Assembly: GCF_014534645.1 (NCBI RefSeq)
Contig: NZ_JACVQF010000234.1
Span: 62,001-126,000 of the forward strand
Origin: Streptomyces griseicoloratus
GTDB lineage: Bacteria > Actinomycetota > Actinomycetes > Streptomycetales > Streptomycetaceae
Direction: 5' to 3'
DNA: 64,000 nucleotides
The position numbers were made by a program, and so were the translations under genes. How positions within the stretch are numbered: position 1 is the first letter of the stretch; the number at the start of each line of letters is the position of its first letter. Of this stretch, positions 1 to 11,510 are shown piece after piece. The notes under the pieces were generated by a model. The model was not told the origin of the DNA, did not search any database, and was given only the letters and a program-made list of their open reading frames with translations.

Positions 1-1314
1 AGCCGTCAGGGCCTCCTTCAGCTCCGCCTCGCTCACGTTGCACGGCGGCACCACGTGGGTCCGGTTCATGTTGACGAACGGCCACACGCCGTGGGCCTTG
101 GCGGCGGCGGCGAACGCGGCCATCGGGGCGTTGTCCTGCCCGGTGGCGTTGTACGGCACCAGCGGCTCCCGGGTCTCCCGGTCCTTCACCAGCTCCAGCG
201 CCCAGAACATGCCGACCCCGCGCACGTCGCCCACGCTGGGGTGCCGCTCCGCCAGGTCCCGCAGCGCGGGTCCGAGGACGTCGGAGCCGAGCCGGGCGGC
301 GTGCTCGACGACGCCCTCCTCGGCCATCACGTTGATCGTGGCGACGGCGGCGGCGCAGGCCAGCGGGTGCCCGGAGTAGGTCAGGCCGCCGGGGTAGGGC
401 CGCTTCGCGAAGGTCTCGGCGATCCTCCCGGAGATGGCGACACCGCCCAGCGGCACGTATCCCGAGTTCACGCCCTTGGCGAAGGTCATCAGGTCGGGCA
501 CGACACCGAACAGGTCGGCCGCGAACCACTCACCGGTCCGCCCGAAGCCGGCCATCACCTCGTCCAGGACGAAGACGATCCCGTACTTGTCGCAGATCTC
601 GCGGACCCCGGCCAGATAGCCGGCCGGCGGCACCATGATGCCCGCCGTGCCGGGGATGGTCTCCAGGACGATCGCGGCGACGGTCGACGGCCCCTCGAAG
701 GCGATGGTCGTCTCCAGGTGCTCAAGAGCGCGTGCGCACTCCTGCTCCTCGGTCTCCGCGTAGAAGCGGGAGCGGTAGAGGAAGGGCGCCCAGAAGTGCA
801 CGACACCGGCCGAGCCGCTGTCGGAGGCCCAGCGCCGGGGGTCGCCGGTGATGTTGATCGCCTGCTGGGTGCCGCCGTGGTACGAGCGGTACGCCGACAG
901 CACCTTCGGGCGTCCCGTGTGCAGCCGCGCCATGCGCACGGCGTGCTCCACGGCGTCCGCGCCGCCGTTGGTGAAGAAGATCTTGTCGAGGTCGCCGGGG
1001 GTCCGCTCGGCGATCAGCCGTGCCGCCTCCGAGCGCGCCTCGATGGCGAACGCGGGCGCGAAGGTCGTCATCCGCGCCGCCTGCTCCTGGATCGCGGCGA
1101 CGACCTTCGGGTGCTGGTAGCCGATGTTGGTGTAGACGAGCCCGCTGGTGAGGTCGAGGTAGCGCTTGCCGTCGTAGTCCCAGAAGGAGGACCCCTCGGC
1201 GCCGGCGACGGCGAGCGGGTCGATGAGCTCCTGTGCGGACCAGGAGTGGAAGACGTGCGCACGGTCCGCGGCCTTCACGGCGGCGCCGGCCTTGGGGTTG
1301 GGCTGAGGGGTCAT
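1..1314 (-). CDS. Class III (PLP) aminotransferase, C-terminus beyond window
   Basis: PLP-dependent class III aminotransferase of the omega-amino-acid/acetylornithine-like fold (often annotated as aspartate aminotransferase family). 438 codons are visible, nearly the whole protein; the last few residues lie before base 1. Start is the ATG at 1314-1312. The family hallmarks are present: the PLP-ring aspartate in VLDEVMAGFGRTG (D251) and the Schiff-base lysine in FAKG (K280), followed by GGLTYSGHPLACAA and a small C-terminal domain. The N-terminus carries the usual WDYDGKRYLDLTSGL entry. The substrate cannot be read from sequence; it could be an omega-amino acid:pyruvate or taurine-type enzyme. 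It is divergent from the PfpI/MarR pair, so the 180-bp gap probably holds promoters for both. Confidence 0.88.
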   Translation of the reverse strand, partial: MTPQPNPKAGAAVKAADRAHVFHSWSAQELIDPLAVAGAEGSSFWDYDGKRYLDLTSGLVYTNIGYQHPKVVAAIQEQAARMTTFAPAFAIEARSEAARLIAERTPGDLDKIFFTNGGADAVEHAVRMARLHTGRPKVLSAYRSYHGGTQQAINITGDPRRWASDSGSAGVVHFWAPFLYRSRFYAETEEQECARALEHLETTIAFEGPSTVAAIVLETIPGTAGIMVPPAGYLAGVREICDKYGIVFVLDEVMAGFGRTGEWFAADLFGVVPDLMTFAKGVNSGYVPLGGVAISGRIAETFAKRPYPGGLTYSGHPLACAAAVATINVMAEEGVVEHAARLGSDVLGPALRDLAERHPSVGDVRGVGMFWALELVKDRETREPLVPYNATGQDNAPMAAFAAAAKAHGVWPFVNMNRTHVVPPCNVSEAELKEALTA

Positions 1315-1431
1315 GCGCCCGAGCGTAGATGTCCGCGATGCGGAAGCGGAATCGGCGTCCTGTCTGTGGTCCGGTGCTTTCCGCGACAGGTTGTCGACGC
1401 GACGGGGAGGGCGGATGAGGGACAGGGGTGA

Positions 1432-1466
1432 TTGACAGCGTGCTGTCCAACTGTCAGGATGCTGTC
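1432..1466 (+). promoter_or_regulatory. Promoter with overlapping inverted-repeat operator, PfpI-MarR operon
   Basis: TTGACA (1432-1437), a 17-bp spacer and CAGGAT (1455-1460) make a near-consensus sigma70-type promoter 35 bp ahead of the ATG at 1495. The -35 region overlaps the perfect inverted repeat GACAGC-GT-GCTGTC (1434-1447), and a further GCTGTC half-site lies at 1461-1466. This is a typical layout for autorepression by the MarR protein encoded by the second gene. The operator assignment is inference. Confidence 0.6.
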
Positions 1467-1494
1467 ATAAGTCACCGGGATCCCAGGAGGAGCC

Positions 1495-2124
1495 ATGAAC
1501 GGCAGCACCGGCCACGACCGCAAGCCCGGCACCGTGTATCTCGCGGTGTACGACGCCCTGGCCGACTGGGAGACCGGCCACGCCACGGCCGAGCTGGCCC
1601 GCGCGGGGTACGAGATCCGCACCGTCGGCCCGTCCACCGCCCCCGTCAGGAGCATCGGCGGCCTGTCCATCCGGCCCGACCTCGCCCTGGCCGACGTACG
1701 GCCGGAGGACGCCGCCCTGCTGATCCTCCCGGGCGGCGACCTGTGGGACGCCGGCGACGACCTCGCCCCCTTCGCCCGCACCGCCCGCTCCTTCCTGGAC
1801 GCCGGCGTGCCCGTCGCCGCCATCTGCGGCGCCACCGCCGGCCTCGCGCGCGAGGGCCTGCTCGACGACCGAGCCCACACCGGCGCCGTCTCCTTCTACC
1901 TGGCGGCGACCGGCTACGCGGGCGGCGGCCGGTACGTCGAGGCGGACGCGGTCACCGACGGCGGCCTGATCACCGCCGGCCCCACCGAGCCGGTCGCCTT
2001 CGCCCGCGAGATCCTCGCCCTGCTCGGGGTCTACGAGGGCGAGGTGCTCGACGCCTGGTACCGCCTGTCCCACGACTCGGACCCGGAGGCGTACGCCGTC
2101 CTGGAGAAGGCGGGGGCGCAGTGA
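1495..2124 (+). CDS. DJ-1/PfpI family protein (type 1 glutamine amidotransferase-like)
   Basis: 209 aa protein of the DJ-1/ThiJ/PfpI superfamily. The nucleophile-elbow cysteine is visible in AAICGATAGLAREGLLDDR (C111), preceded by the ALLILPGGDLWD strand and the FART helix usual in this family. It is cytosolic with no signal peptide. Members act as protease/chaperone-like, deglycase or isocyanide hydratase proteins, and the actual substrate is unknown here. The start is set by AGGAGG 6-7 nt before the ATG. Its stop overlaps the start of the MarR gene (GTGA), so the two are cotranscribed, presumably from the TTGACA promoter at 1432. Confidence 0.82.
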   Translation: MNGSTGHDRKPGTVYLAVYDALADWETGHATAELARAGYEIRTVGPSTAPVRSIGGLSIRPDLALADVRPEDAALLILPGGDLWDAGDDLAPFARTARSFLDAGVPVAAICGATAGLAREGLLDDRAHTGAVSFYLAATGYAGGGRYVEADAVTDGGLITAGPTEPVAFAREILALLGVYEGEVLDAWYRLSHDSDPEAYAVLEKAGAQ

Positions 2125-2606
2125 GCGGGACCGGCAGGGAGCGGCAGGACCTGCTCAGCCGCGCGGCGCTCGGCGTCTTCCGGCTCAACGGCCAGTTCCT
2201 CGCGGTCGCCGAGGAGCTGGCCCGCCCGGCCGGCCTCACCGCCGCCTGGTGGCAGGTGCTGGGCGCGGTGCTGCGCGAGCCGCTGCCCGTCTCCGGCATC
2301 GCCCGCGCCATGGGCATCACCCGGCAGAGCGTGCAGCGCATCGCCGACCTGCTGGTGGACCGCGGCCTCGCCGAGTACCGGCCCAACCCCGCCCACCGCC
2401 GCGCCAAGCTCCTCGCGCCCACCGAGGAGGGGCGCGCCGCCGTCACCCGGATCGATCCGGCACACGCCGCCTTCGCCGGACGGCTGGCAGAGGCGTACGG
2501 GTCGGACGCGGAGCTGGCCGAGGCGGTCCACGTCCTCGAACGGCTGTCGAAGGTGCTGGACGAGCTGGGCCCGCCGGCCGCGCACCCGCCTGTTACGGAA
2601 ACGTAG
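2121..2606 (+). CDS. MarR family transcriptional regulator
   Basis: 161 aa winged-helix regulator. The DNA-binding core is visible: LTAAWWQVLGAVL helix, PVSGIARAMGITRQSVQRIADLLVDRGL recognition helix, wing residues EYRPNPAHRRAKLLAPTEEG, then a C-terminal dimerisation helix. Start is the GTG at 2121, overlapping the upstream stop (GTGA), so it is translationally coupled to the PfpI-like gene. MarR proteins usually repress their own operon and respond to a small ligand. The palindrome at 1434-1447 is the obvious candidate operator. The ligand is unknown. Confidence 0.88.
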   Translation: MSGTGRERQDLLSRAALGVFRLNGQFLAVAEELARPAGLTAAWWQVLGAVLREPLPVSGIARAMGITRQSVQRIADLLVDRGLAEYRPNPAHRRAKLLAPTEEGRAAVTRIDPAHAAFAGRLAEAYGSDAELAEAVHVLERLSKVLDELGPPAAHPPVTET

Positions 2607-2684
2607 ACGACACCCGGCTCACGCCGCCCCGGCCCCGCACTATTCTCGATCTGTTGCACACGTGCGGGGGGAAGGCGGCGCAAC

Positions 2685-4607
<1,923 letters not shown>

Positions 4608-4608
4608 C

Positions 4609-4829
4609 GCAGCCGCCCTAACTGGGGCAGCCCCGCCGCAGCGGCCCCCCGCAGTGCCGCAGCCGCCCTAGCTGCGGGCGGCCGCGCGGCCGCAGCGCCG
4701 CAGCCGCCGTAGCTGCCGGCAGTCCCGCCGCCGAGCCGCCGTAGCTGCGGGCAGTCGTGCCTCCCCCAGTGCCTGAACGGCCTGGGAGGTACCCCCAGGG
4801 CGGCACGGGTGGGCGCAGCGGCACCCCGT
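4609..4829 (+). repeat. Intergenic repeat cluster with nested palindromic insert
   Basis: The 330-bp gap between the kinase and the SLATT-like gene is repeat DNA. Four degenerate copies of a GCCGCAGCCGCCGTAGCTGC-type unit start near 4609, 4656, 4697 and 4731. The last continues into CGGGCAGTCGTGCC ... GGCACGGGTGGGCGCAGCGG, the same element found intact at 16426-16479. In this copy the hairpin loop is interrupted by about 36 bp (about 4761-4797) with imperfect arms CCTCCCCCAG and CTGGGAGG. The remainder up to 4939 shows nothing recognisable. Possible roles are bidirectional terminator or REP-like element. Confidence 0.7.
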
Positions 4830-4939
4830 CAGCGCCGGGCCGCGCACCTCACCCCCGGCCCACACCCACGCCGGTTCACCAGCAGAACGCCGGCCACCCC
4901 ACCCACCCCTCATCGCACCCACCCCCACCACACCGCATG

Positions 4940-5701
4940 TCACCTCGGCTCCGGCGGCCGCTGCCGAGGCATATTCGGCCGCGCACCCCCCGGCGGCACC
5001 GAGAACCGCCCCTGCCCCACCCCCACCTCCGACGCCCGAGCCCCCCCACCCACCACGGACTGCATCCCCAGCGGCGCGGGCCCGCTACGGAACCCCACCA
5101 TCCAGTCCGCCGTCTCCGCCCGCACCAACTCCGTCACGTCCTCCGAGAACCGCCGCAGCACCAGCAGACACCGCTCGGCAGCCTCCGCCGCCGTCCCCTC
5201 CGCAGGCCCCAGCACCTCCCGCGCACTCTCCGACGCCCAGTCGAACTGCAACGCCAGCAGCCGCCGCTGCACCGCCTGCGCGGTGGCCACGTCCCTTATC
5301 CACCCGGACGTCACCCCGAAGTACCGGTCAGCCGCCACACACGCCACCCCGAGCAGCAGCGCCAGATACCCCCAGGGAGCCACCCCGCCCACGGCCCCCG
5401 TCATGTCCAGCAGCGGCAGCGCGGCCCCGCCGACCGCCCCCACCGCGGCCCCGCCGCGCAGCAGCCGAGCCCCCCGCCGCTTGCCCGCCCGGTCCGCGAG
5501 GTACCACGCCACCGTGTCCAGCGCCCCCCGCTCCACCCACCGGTACAGCTCGTCCAGCCGCTCGGCGGGAAGTCCCCAGTCGCCGAGCGGGAACGGCCGC
5601 CCGGCCAGATCGCCCGGCCGCTCCCCGGCCGCCCCCTCACCGCCCTCACCGCCCCGCCCGTCCTGCGGCGGACCCTCGGGCTGCATCTCCGCCTGACCCA
5701 C
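4940..5701 (-). CDS. SLATT-like two-helix membrane protein (hypothetical)
   Basis: 253 aa (260 if the upstream GTG at 5722 is used). I chose the GTG at 5701 because GGGAG lies 6 nt upstream. The protein has an N-terminal acidic/Gly-rich tail, an amphipathic helix (LYRWVERGALDTVAWYL), two adjacent membrane helices separated by a short turn, and a following conserved helix (DRYFGVTSGWIRDVATAQ, then LQFDWASE). The last 50 residues are low complexity. This topology matches SLATT domains (SMODS-linked, two TM), predicted by Burroughs and colleagues as pore-forming effectors in nucleotide-triggered conflict systems. No nucleotidyltransferase partner is adjacent. It is convergent with the kinase gene. 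Family assignment is from pattern recognition only. Confidence 0.6.
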   Translation of the reverse strand: MGQAEMQPEGPPQDGRGGEGGEGAAGERPGDLAGRPFPLGDWGLPAERLDELYRWVERGALDTVAWYLADRAGKRRGARLLRGGAAVGAVGGAALPLLDMTGAVGGVAPWGYLALLLGVACVAADRYFGVTSGWIRDVATAQAVQRRLLALQFDWASESAREVLGPAEGTAAEAAERCLLVLRRFSEDVTELVRAETADWMVGFRSGPAPLGMQSVVGGGARASEVGVGQGRFSVPPGGARPNMPRQRPPEPR

Positions 5702-5881
5702 CCGGCACTCCCTACTGATCACGACTGATCACGGTGCGTGACGTCCTCATGGCGCACAAGTGGCCCCTGATGACACCTGAGGCGGACGCGTCGACCCTTC
5801 CTACCGCCCAATGGGTGGCGAAGGCCCGGGTTTCACATCTTTTCCGCCCGGAAGGGGGCCTTGGTCAGGTATAGGACTCAT

Positions 5882-5911
5882 CGCTCAGTCACTCGAAAGA
5901 GTGCTGGAGCG
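5882..5911 (+). promoter_or_regulatory. Stable hairpin with GAAA tetraloop in the ybaB leader
   Basis: CGCTC-AGT-CACTC-GAAA-GAGTG-CTG-GAGCG folds into two 5-bp stems with a small symmetric internal loop and a GNRA-type tetraloop, ending about 65 nt before the ybaB start. The rest of the 5723-5975 gap shows no gene. A structured 5' leader is likely, though no known riboswitch class is recognised. Confidence 0.35.
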
Positions 5912-5975
5912 AGGGCCGCGCGGACCACGTAGGCTCGTGCCGAACGGGAAAAACCCGCAGCGATAGGAGCTGAAC

Positions 5976-6320
5976 GTGATCCCCGGTGGTGGCCAGCCCA
6001 ACATGCAGCAGCTGCTCCAGCAGGCCCAGAAGATGCAGCAGGACCTCGCGAAGGCGCAGGAGGAACTGGCGCGGACCGAGGTCGACGGCCAGGCGGGCGG
6101 CGGCCTGGTGAAGGCCACGGTCACCGGCTCCGGCGAACTCCGCGGCCTCGTGATCGACCCGAAGGCGGTGGACCCGGAGGACACCGAGACCCTCGCCGAC
6201 CTGATCGTCGCCGCCGTCCAGGCGGCCAACGAGAACGCGCAGACGCTCCAGCAGCAGAAGCTCGGTCCGCTCGCCCAGGGCCTGGGCGGCGGCAGCGGCA
6301 TCCCCGGCCTGCCTTTCTAA
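5976..6320 (+). CDS. YbaB/EbfC family nucleoid-associated protein
   Basis: 114 aa small DNA-binding protein. It has a Met/Gln-rich N-terminus ([18 protein letters not shown]), coiled-coil helix [19 protein letters not shown], the family core [21 protein letters not shown] and a helix with [11 protein letters not shown]. Start is the GTG at 5976, 5 nt after AGGAGCTGA. It dimerises and coats DNA. It lies immediately upstream of recR, the order conserved across bacteria, which suggests a link to recombinational repair. Confidence 0.92.
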   Translation: MIPGGGQPNMQQLLQQAQKMQQDLAKAQEELARTEVDGQAGGGLVKATVTGSGELRGLVIDPKAVDPEDTETLADLIVAAVQAANENAQTLQQQKLGPLAQGLGGGSGIPGLPF

Positions 6321-6379
6321 GACGGGCCGAAGCCCTCTACCGTACGTAGTGCAGGAACCTCAGGAAGGACGGCAGTCCG

Positions 6380-6979
6380 TTGTACGAAGGCGTGGTCCAG
6401 GACCTCATCGACGAACTCGGGCGACTGCCCGGCGTCGGTCCCAAGAGCGCGCAGCGGATCGCCTTCCACATCCTCCAGGCGGAACCGACCGACGTACGGC
6501 GCCTCGCGCACGCCCTCATGGAAGTGAAGGCCAAGGTCCGCTTCTGCGCGACCTGCGGCAACGTCGCGCAGGAGGAGCAGTGCAACATCTGCCGCGACAC
6601 GCGCCGCGACCCCTCGGTCATCTGCGTCGTGGAGGAACCGAAGGACGTCGTCGCCATCGAGCGCACCCGCGAGTTCCGCGGCCGGTACCACGTGCTCGGC
6701 GGCGCGATCAGCCCGATCGACGGAGTCGGCCCCGACGACCTCCGCATCCGTGAACTGCTCGCCCGCCTGGCCGACGGCACGGTCACGGAACTGATCCTGG
6801 CCACGGACCCGAATCTGGAGGGCGAGGCCACGGCCACGTATCTCGCCCGCATGATCAAGCCCATGGGCCTCAAGGTCACCCGCCTGGCCAGCGGCCTCCC
6901 AGTGGGCGGCGACCTGGAGTACGCGGACGAGGTGACCCTCGGCCGTGCCTTCGAGGGGAGACGACTCCTAGATGTCTGA
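6380..6979 (+). CDS. recR: Recombination mediator RecR
   Basis: 199 aa RecFOR-pathway protein that helps load RecA on gapped DNA. Order: N-terminal HhH segment ([22 protein letters not shown]), Cys4 zinc finger C56-x2-C59-x8-C68-x2-C71, Toprim domain starting [20 protein letters not shown] with [15 protein letters not shown], and the C-terminal [16 protein letters not shown] motif. It starts with TTG at 6380, 10 nt after AGGAAGGA; the following YEGVVQDLI is where RecR proteins normally begin. It overlaps the DUF5063 gene by 8 nt. Confidence 0.95.
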   Translation: MYEGVVQDLIDELGRLPGVGPKSAQRIAFHILQAEPTDVRRLAHALMEVKAKVRFCATCGNVAQEEQCNICRDTRRDPSVICVVEEPKDVVAIERTREFRGRYHVLGGAISPIDGVGPDDLRIRELLARLADGTVTELILATDPNLEGEATATYLARMIKPMGLKVTRLASGLPVGGDLEYADEVTLGRAFEGRRLLDV

Positions 6980-7631
6980 CGCCACGCTGCACGCGACCCA
7001 CCAGAACCCCGACGACTTCGCCGTCCAGATCGCCGACCAGATCGAGAGCTTCCTGGTCGCCGTCACGGAGGTCGCGAAGGGCGACGAGCCGGACTCGGCC
7101 GTCCCCTTCCTCCTCCTGGAGGTCTCCCAGCTCCTCCTGGCCGGAGGACGCCTGGGCGCCCACGAGGACATCGTCCCGGACGAGCGCTACGAGCCCGACC
7201 CGGGCCCGGAGCAGGACGTGGACCAGCTCCGCGAGAACCTCGCCCGCCTCCTCGACCCGATCGACGTCTACTCCGAGGTCTTCGACCCGTACGAGCCCCG
7301 GAAGGCCCCCGTCCCGGCCCGTATCTCCGACGACCTCACCGACGTCATCACTGACCTGCGCCACGGCATGGCCCACTACCGCGCGGGCCGCACCACGGAG
7401 GCCCTGTGGTGGTGGCAGTTCTCCTACTTCTCCAACTGGGGCTCGACGGCCTCGGCGACCCTCCGCGCCCTCCAGTCGGTCGTCGCCCACGTCCGCCTGA
7501 ACCAGCCCCTGGAGGAACTGGACGGCCTCGACACCGACCAGGACCTCGGTGACGAGGTGCTGGAAGCGGAGGCCGGCCGCGTCATGGCCCGCGAGATCGC
7601 GGGACCGCTGGGCCTGCGCCCGGTGAAGTAG
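6972..7631 (+). CDS. DUF5063 family protein
   Basis: 219 aa soluble, strongly acidic protein of the actinobacterial DUF5063 family, which usually sits directly behind recR. Visible signatures are [35 protein letters not shown], a run of helices, and [16 protein letters not shown] near residue 140. The function is unknown. The ATG at 6972 lies inside the recR stop region (8-nt overlap), so translation is coupled to recR and a role in recombination or repair is a reasonable guess. Confidence 0.85.
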   Translation: MSDATLHATHQNPDDFAVQIADQIESFLVAVTEVAKGDEPDSAVPFLLLEVSQLLLAGGRLGAHEDIVPDERYEPDPGPEQDVDQLRENLARLLDPIDVYSEVFDPYEPRKAPVPARISDDLTDVITDLRHGMAHYRAGRTTEALWWWQFSYFSNWGSTASATLRALQSVVAHVRLNQPLEELDGLDTDQDLGDEVLEAEAGRVMAREIAGPLGLRPVK

Positions 7632-7674
7632 TCGCCCGTTGTGACGACATGACCACGGAGCGGTGCCTTCACGT

Positions 7675-7700
7675 CTACCCTCGGTAGCGAACCGAGGTAG
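7675..7700 (+). promoter_or_regulatory. Inverted repeat just upstream of the XRE gene RBS
   Basis: CTACCCTCGGT (7675-7685, one bulged C), AGCGA loop, ACCGAGGTAG (7691-7700), then GGAGG at 7703. It could be the XRE regulator's own operator or a leader hairpin occluding the ribosome site. Confidence 0.4.
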
Positions 7701-7715
7701 TCGGAGGTGGGTGCC

Positions 7716-8528
7716 GTGCCGGTTCCGAACAACAACTCCCAGCCGCCCGCGGCCTGGTGCTACAGCGGCAACCAGCTCAAACGCTGGCGCACGATGGCCA
7801 ACATCAGCCGCGAGGCCCTGGCCGCCGCAGCCAACTACGCCCCCGAGACCATCGCGTCGATGGAGCGCGGCGTACGCATGCCGACGCCGAGGGTGCTCGA
7901 CGTGGCGGACGAACTGTGCGGCGCGCAGGGCATGTTGAGCGCGGCGAAGGAATACGTGCGGAGGGAGCGGTACTCCGCACGGGCGGTGGACTTCATCGAA
8001 CGGGAGCGGGAGGCGACGAGCCTCTGGTGGTACGAAGTCGCGCTGGTACCCGGCCTGTTGCAGACGCAGACGTACGCGCGCGCACTCATCGACAACCGCA
8101 TCCCGCCCCTGGACGAGGAGACGGTGGAGGAGCGGGTTGCGGCCCGGATGGAGCGCCAGGCCATCCTCACGGACCGGAAGCCCCCGGTGGGGCTGAGCTT
8201 CGTCCTCTACGAGGCCGTGCTGCGCAGCCCGTTGGCAGATACGGAGCAGCTTCAGCGTCTGCTGGAGGTCTCCCGGCTGCGCAATGTCGTACTGCAAGTG
8301 CTGCCCTTCGCGCAGGCATTCAGTGATGCACTGATGGGGCCCATGGTGCTGGTGGAAGGACACGACCACGAGCGATTCGCCTTCATGGAAGGCGCGTTCG
8401 CCAGCGAACTTTCGGCCGATCCAGGGGTTGTCAGCCGCGTTACCGAGCGGCTTAGCATGATCCGCACGCGGGCTCTCGACCCCGACGAGTCGGCCCGTCT
8501 CATCGAGCGGATGGTGACTCAGGCGTGA
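7716..8528 (+). CDS. XRE-family regulator, Scr1/DUF5753 type
   Basis: 270 aa. The N-terminal helix-turn-helix (residues about 15-75) contains QLKRWRTMANISREALAAAA and PETIASMERGVRMPTPRVL. The rest is the DUF5753 domain with WWYEVALVPGLLQTQTYARAL, ERVAARMERQAILT and LRNVVLQVLPF. I use the GTG at 7716, 8 nt after GGAGG; an in-frame GTG at 7707 lies inside the SD. Proteins of this type (WhiJ/AbaA-orfA-like) pair with a small DUF397 protein encoded directly downstream, as here (GTGA overlap), and act in development, antibiotic control or as toxin-antitoxin-like modules. Confidence 0.88.
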   Translation: MPVPNNNSQPPAAWCYSGNQLKRWRTMANISREALAAAANYAPETIASMERGVRMPTPRVLDVADELCGAQGMLSAAKEYVRRERYSARAVDFIEREREATSLWWYEVALVPGLLQTQTYARALIDNRIPPLDEETVEERVAARMERQAILTDRKPPVGLSFVLYEAVLRSPLADTEQLQRLLEVSRLRNVVLQVLPFAQAFSDALMGPMVLVEGHDHERFAFMEGAFASELSADPGVVSRVTERLSMIRTRALDPDESARLIERMVTQA

Positions 8529-8779
8529 GCGACCAGCTGAAGTGGTTCAAGTCGAGCTACAGCGACAACGAAGGCGGTGCCTGCGTCGAAGTCGCGCTGG
8601 CCTGGTTCAAGTCGAGCTACAGCGACAGTGAAGGCGGAAACTGCGTCGAGGTCGCGCGCTCCGCCGCCATCCACGTCCGTGACTCCAAAACCGCCCCCAA
8701 GGGCCCCGAACTCCGCATCGCGGCCCCCGCCTGGTCAGCGTTCATCGCCGCAGTGCAGCCCTGGGCAGCCCGCTTGTGA
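8525..8779 (+). CDS. DUF397 protein with tandemly duplicated N-terminal motif
   Basis: 84 aa partner of the upstream XRE regulator. The DUF397 signature WFKSSYSDxEGGxCVEVA occurs twice in succession (from W7 and W27), followed by a single copy of the remainder: AAIHVRDSKTAPKGPEL and AWSAFIAAV. The usual family length is about 60-70 aa with one motif; the extra 20 residues come from an in-frame 60-bp duplication (8543-8662). GTG at 8525 overlaps the upstream stop. DUF397 proteins bind the partner XRE regulator and modulate it. Confidence 0.85.
   Translation: MSDQLKWFKSSYSDNEGGACVEVALAWFKSSYSDSEGGNCVEVARSAAIHVRDSKTAPKGPELRIAAPAWSAFIAAVQPWAARL
8543..8662 (+). repeat. 60-bp in-frame tandem duplication inside the DUF397 gene
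   Basis: Copies at 8543-8602 and 8603-8662 are highly similar; the first 23 bases are identical. The duplication adds exactly 20 residues and keeps the frame. Confidence 0.9.
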
Positions 8780-8967
8780 ACGTGTGACTCACAGCACTTT
8801 CCCGCGTGACCGGCATCCTCCTGGGCATGAGCCTGCCTGGACGAGCGAGAGACCGGGAGTCTCACCATGCGGTATCGCAGGGGGGAATTTCGGACGCTCG
8901 ATAGACTGAGCCGACCGCAGTACATATACGTACGTGCGGAAAGAGACGGAATGAGCGAGGAGCGCAC

Positions 8968-10244
<1,277 letters not shown>

Positions 10245-10245
<1 letters not shown>

Positions 10246-11321
10246 TGGCCGAGACCGAACGGCCCGGACGGGCCGGGCGACCGACGCTCGCGGTCGTGGG
10301 AGCGACCGGAGTCGTCGGCTCGGTCATGCTCCAGATCCTGTCCCAGCACGCGGACATCTGGGGCGACATCCGTCTGATCGCCTCGCCGCGCTCGGCCGGC
10401 CGCAAGCTGGCCGTGCGCGGCGAGGAGGTCGAGGTGACGGCGCTCACCGAGGAGTCCTTCGACGGGGTCGACGTCGCCATGTTCGACGTGCCCGACGAGG
10501 TCGCCGCCCAGTGGGCGCCGGTCGCCGCCGCCAAGGGCGTGGTGGTGGTCGACAACTCCGGCGCGTTCCGGATGGACCCGGACGTGCCGCTCGTCGTGCC
10601 CGAGGTCAATCCGCACGCGGTGCGGATGCGTCCGCGCGGGATCGTCGCCAACCCGAACTGCACGACGCTGTCCATGATCGTGGCGCTGGGCGCGCTGCAC
10701 GCCGAGTTCGGGCTGCGCGAGCTGGTGGTCTCCTCGTACCAGGCGGTCAGCGGGGCCGGGCGCGAGGGCGTCGAGACGCTGCGCCGCCAGCTCTCCCTGG
10801 TGGCCGGTACGGAGCTGGGGACCAGCCCCGGTGACCTGCGGCGGGCGGTCGGTGAGGACACCGGGCCGTTCCCGGAGCCGGTCGCGCTGAACGTCGTCCC
10901 GTGGGCCGGGTCGCTGCGCGAGGACGGCTGGTCGTCGGAGGAGATGAAGGTGCGGGACGAGTCCCGCAAGATCCTCGGGCTGCCGCAGCTCCCCGTCGCG
11001 GTGACGTGCGTGCGGGTGCCGGTGGTGACCACGCACGCGCTGACCGTGCACGCCCGCTTCGAGGGCGAGGTGACCGTCGACCGGGCCCGGGAGATCCTGG
11101 CCACCGCGCCCGGTGTCGTGCTGTTCGACAACCCGGCCGCGGGCGAGTTCCCGACGCCCGCCGACGCGGTGGGCACCGACCCGACGTGGGTCGGCAGGGT
11201 GCGGCGGGCGCTGGACGACCCCACGGCGCTGGAACTCTTCGTCTGCGGGGACAACCTGCGCAAGGGCGCCGCGCTGAACACCGCGCAGATCGCGGAACTG
11301 GTGGCGGCCGAGCTGGCCTGA
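10245..11321 (+). CDS. asd: Aspartate-semialdehyde dehydrogenase
   Basis: 358 aa NADPH-dependent enzyme that reduces 4-phosphoaspartate to aspartate semialdehyde, directly after ask. NADP-binding VVGATGVVGSVMLQIL is at the N-terminus after a short tail. The catalytic cysteine lies in NPNCTT (C139), with VSSYQAVSGAG, KVRDESRKILG and the RVPVVTTHALTVHARFE core visible. The ATG at 10245 overlaps the ask TGA (TGATG), so the two form a coupled operon. Confidence 0.96.
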
Positions 11322-11450
11322 GCACCGGGGAACCGCACCGGAAAACGTCCCGGTCGCCGTGCCTTCGGTGAGTAGGATCTGTGAACGCGTTGTGATCCGG
11401 AAGATCGTCCGGAGCACTTGTAACCGGCCCCTGTGGCATCAGAGGATTTC

Positions 11451-11485
11451 CTCCCCGCCCTCCGCAACCAGCGCAGGGCGGGGAG
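11451..11485 (+). terminator. Candidate ask-asd terminator hairpin
   Basis: CTCCCCGCCCT (11451-11461) and AGGGCGGGGAG (11475-11485) form a perfect 11-bp stem with a 13-nt loop, 130 nt past the asd stop. There is no T-tract, which is common for Streptomyces terminators. Confidence 0.5.
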
Positions 11486-11510
11486 CGTCTTAGCGGTCGC
11501 CCCTCCAGGG

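Noticed and set aside
55-1431. 458-codon plus-strand open frame
   Set aside because: It is antisense to the class III aminotransferase; translation is Arg/Gly/His-rich without domains, as expected from shadow frames in high-GC DNA.
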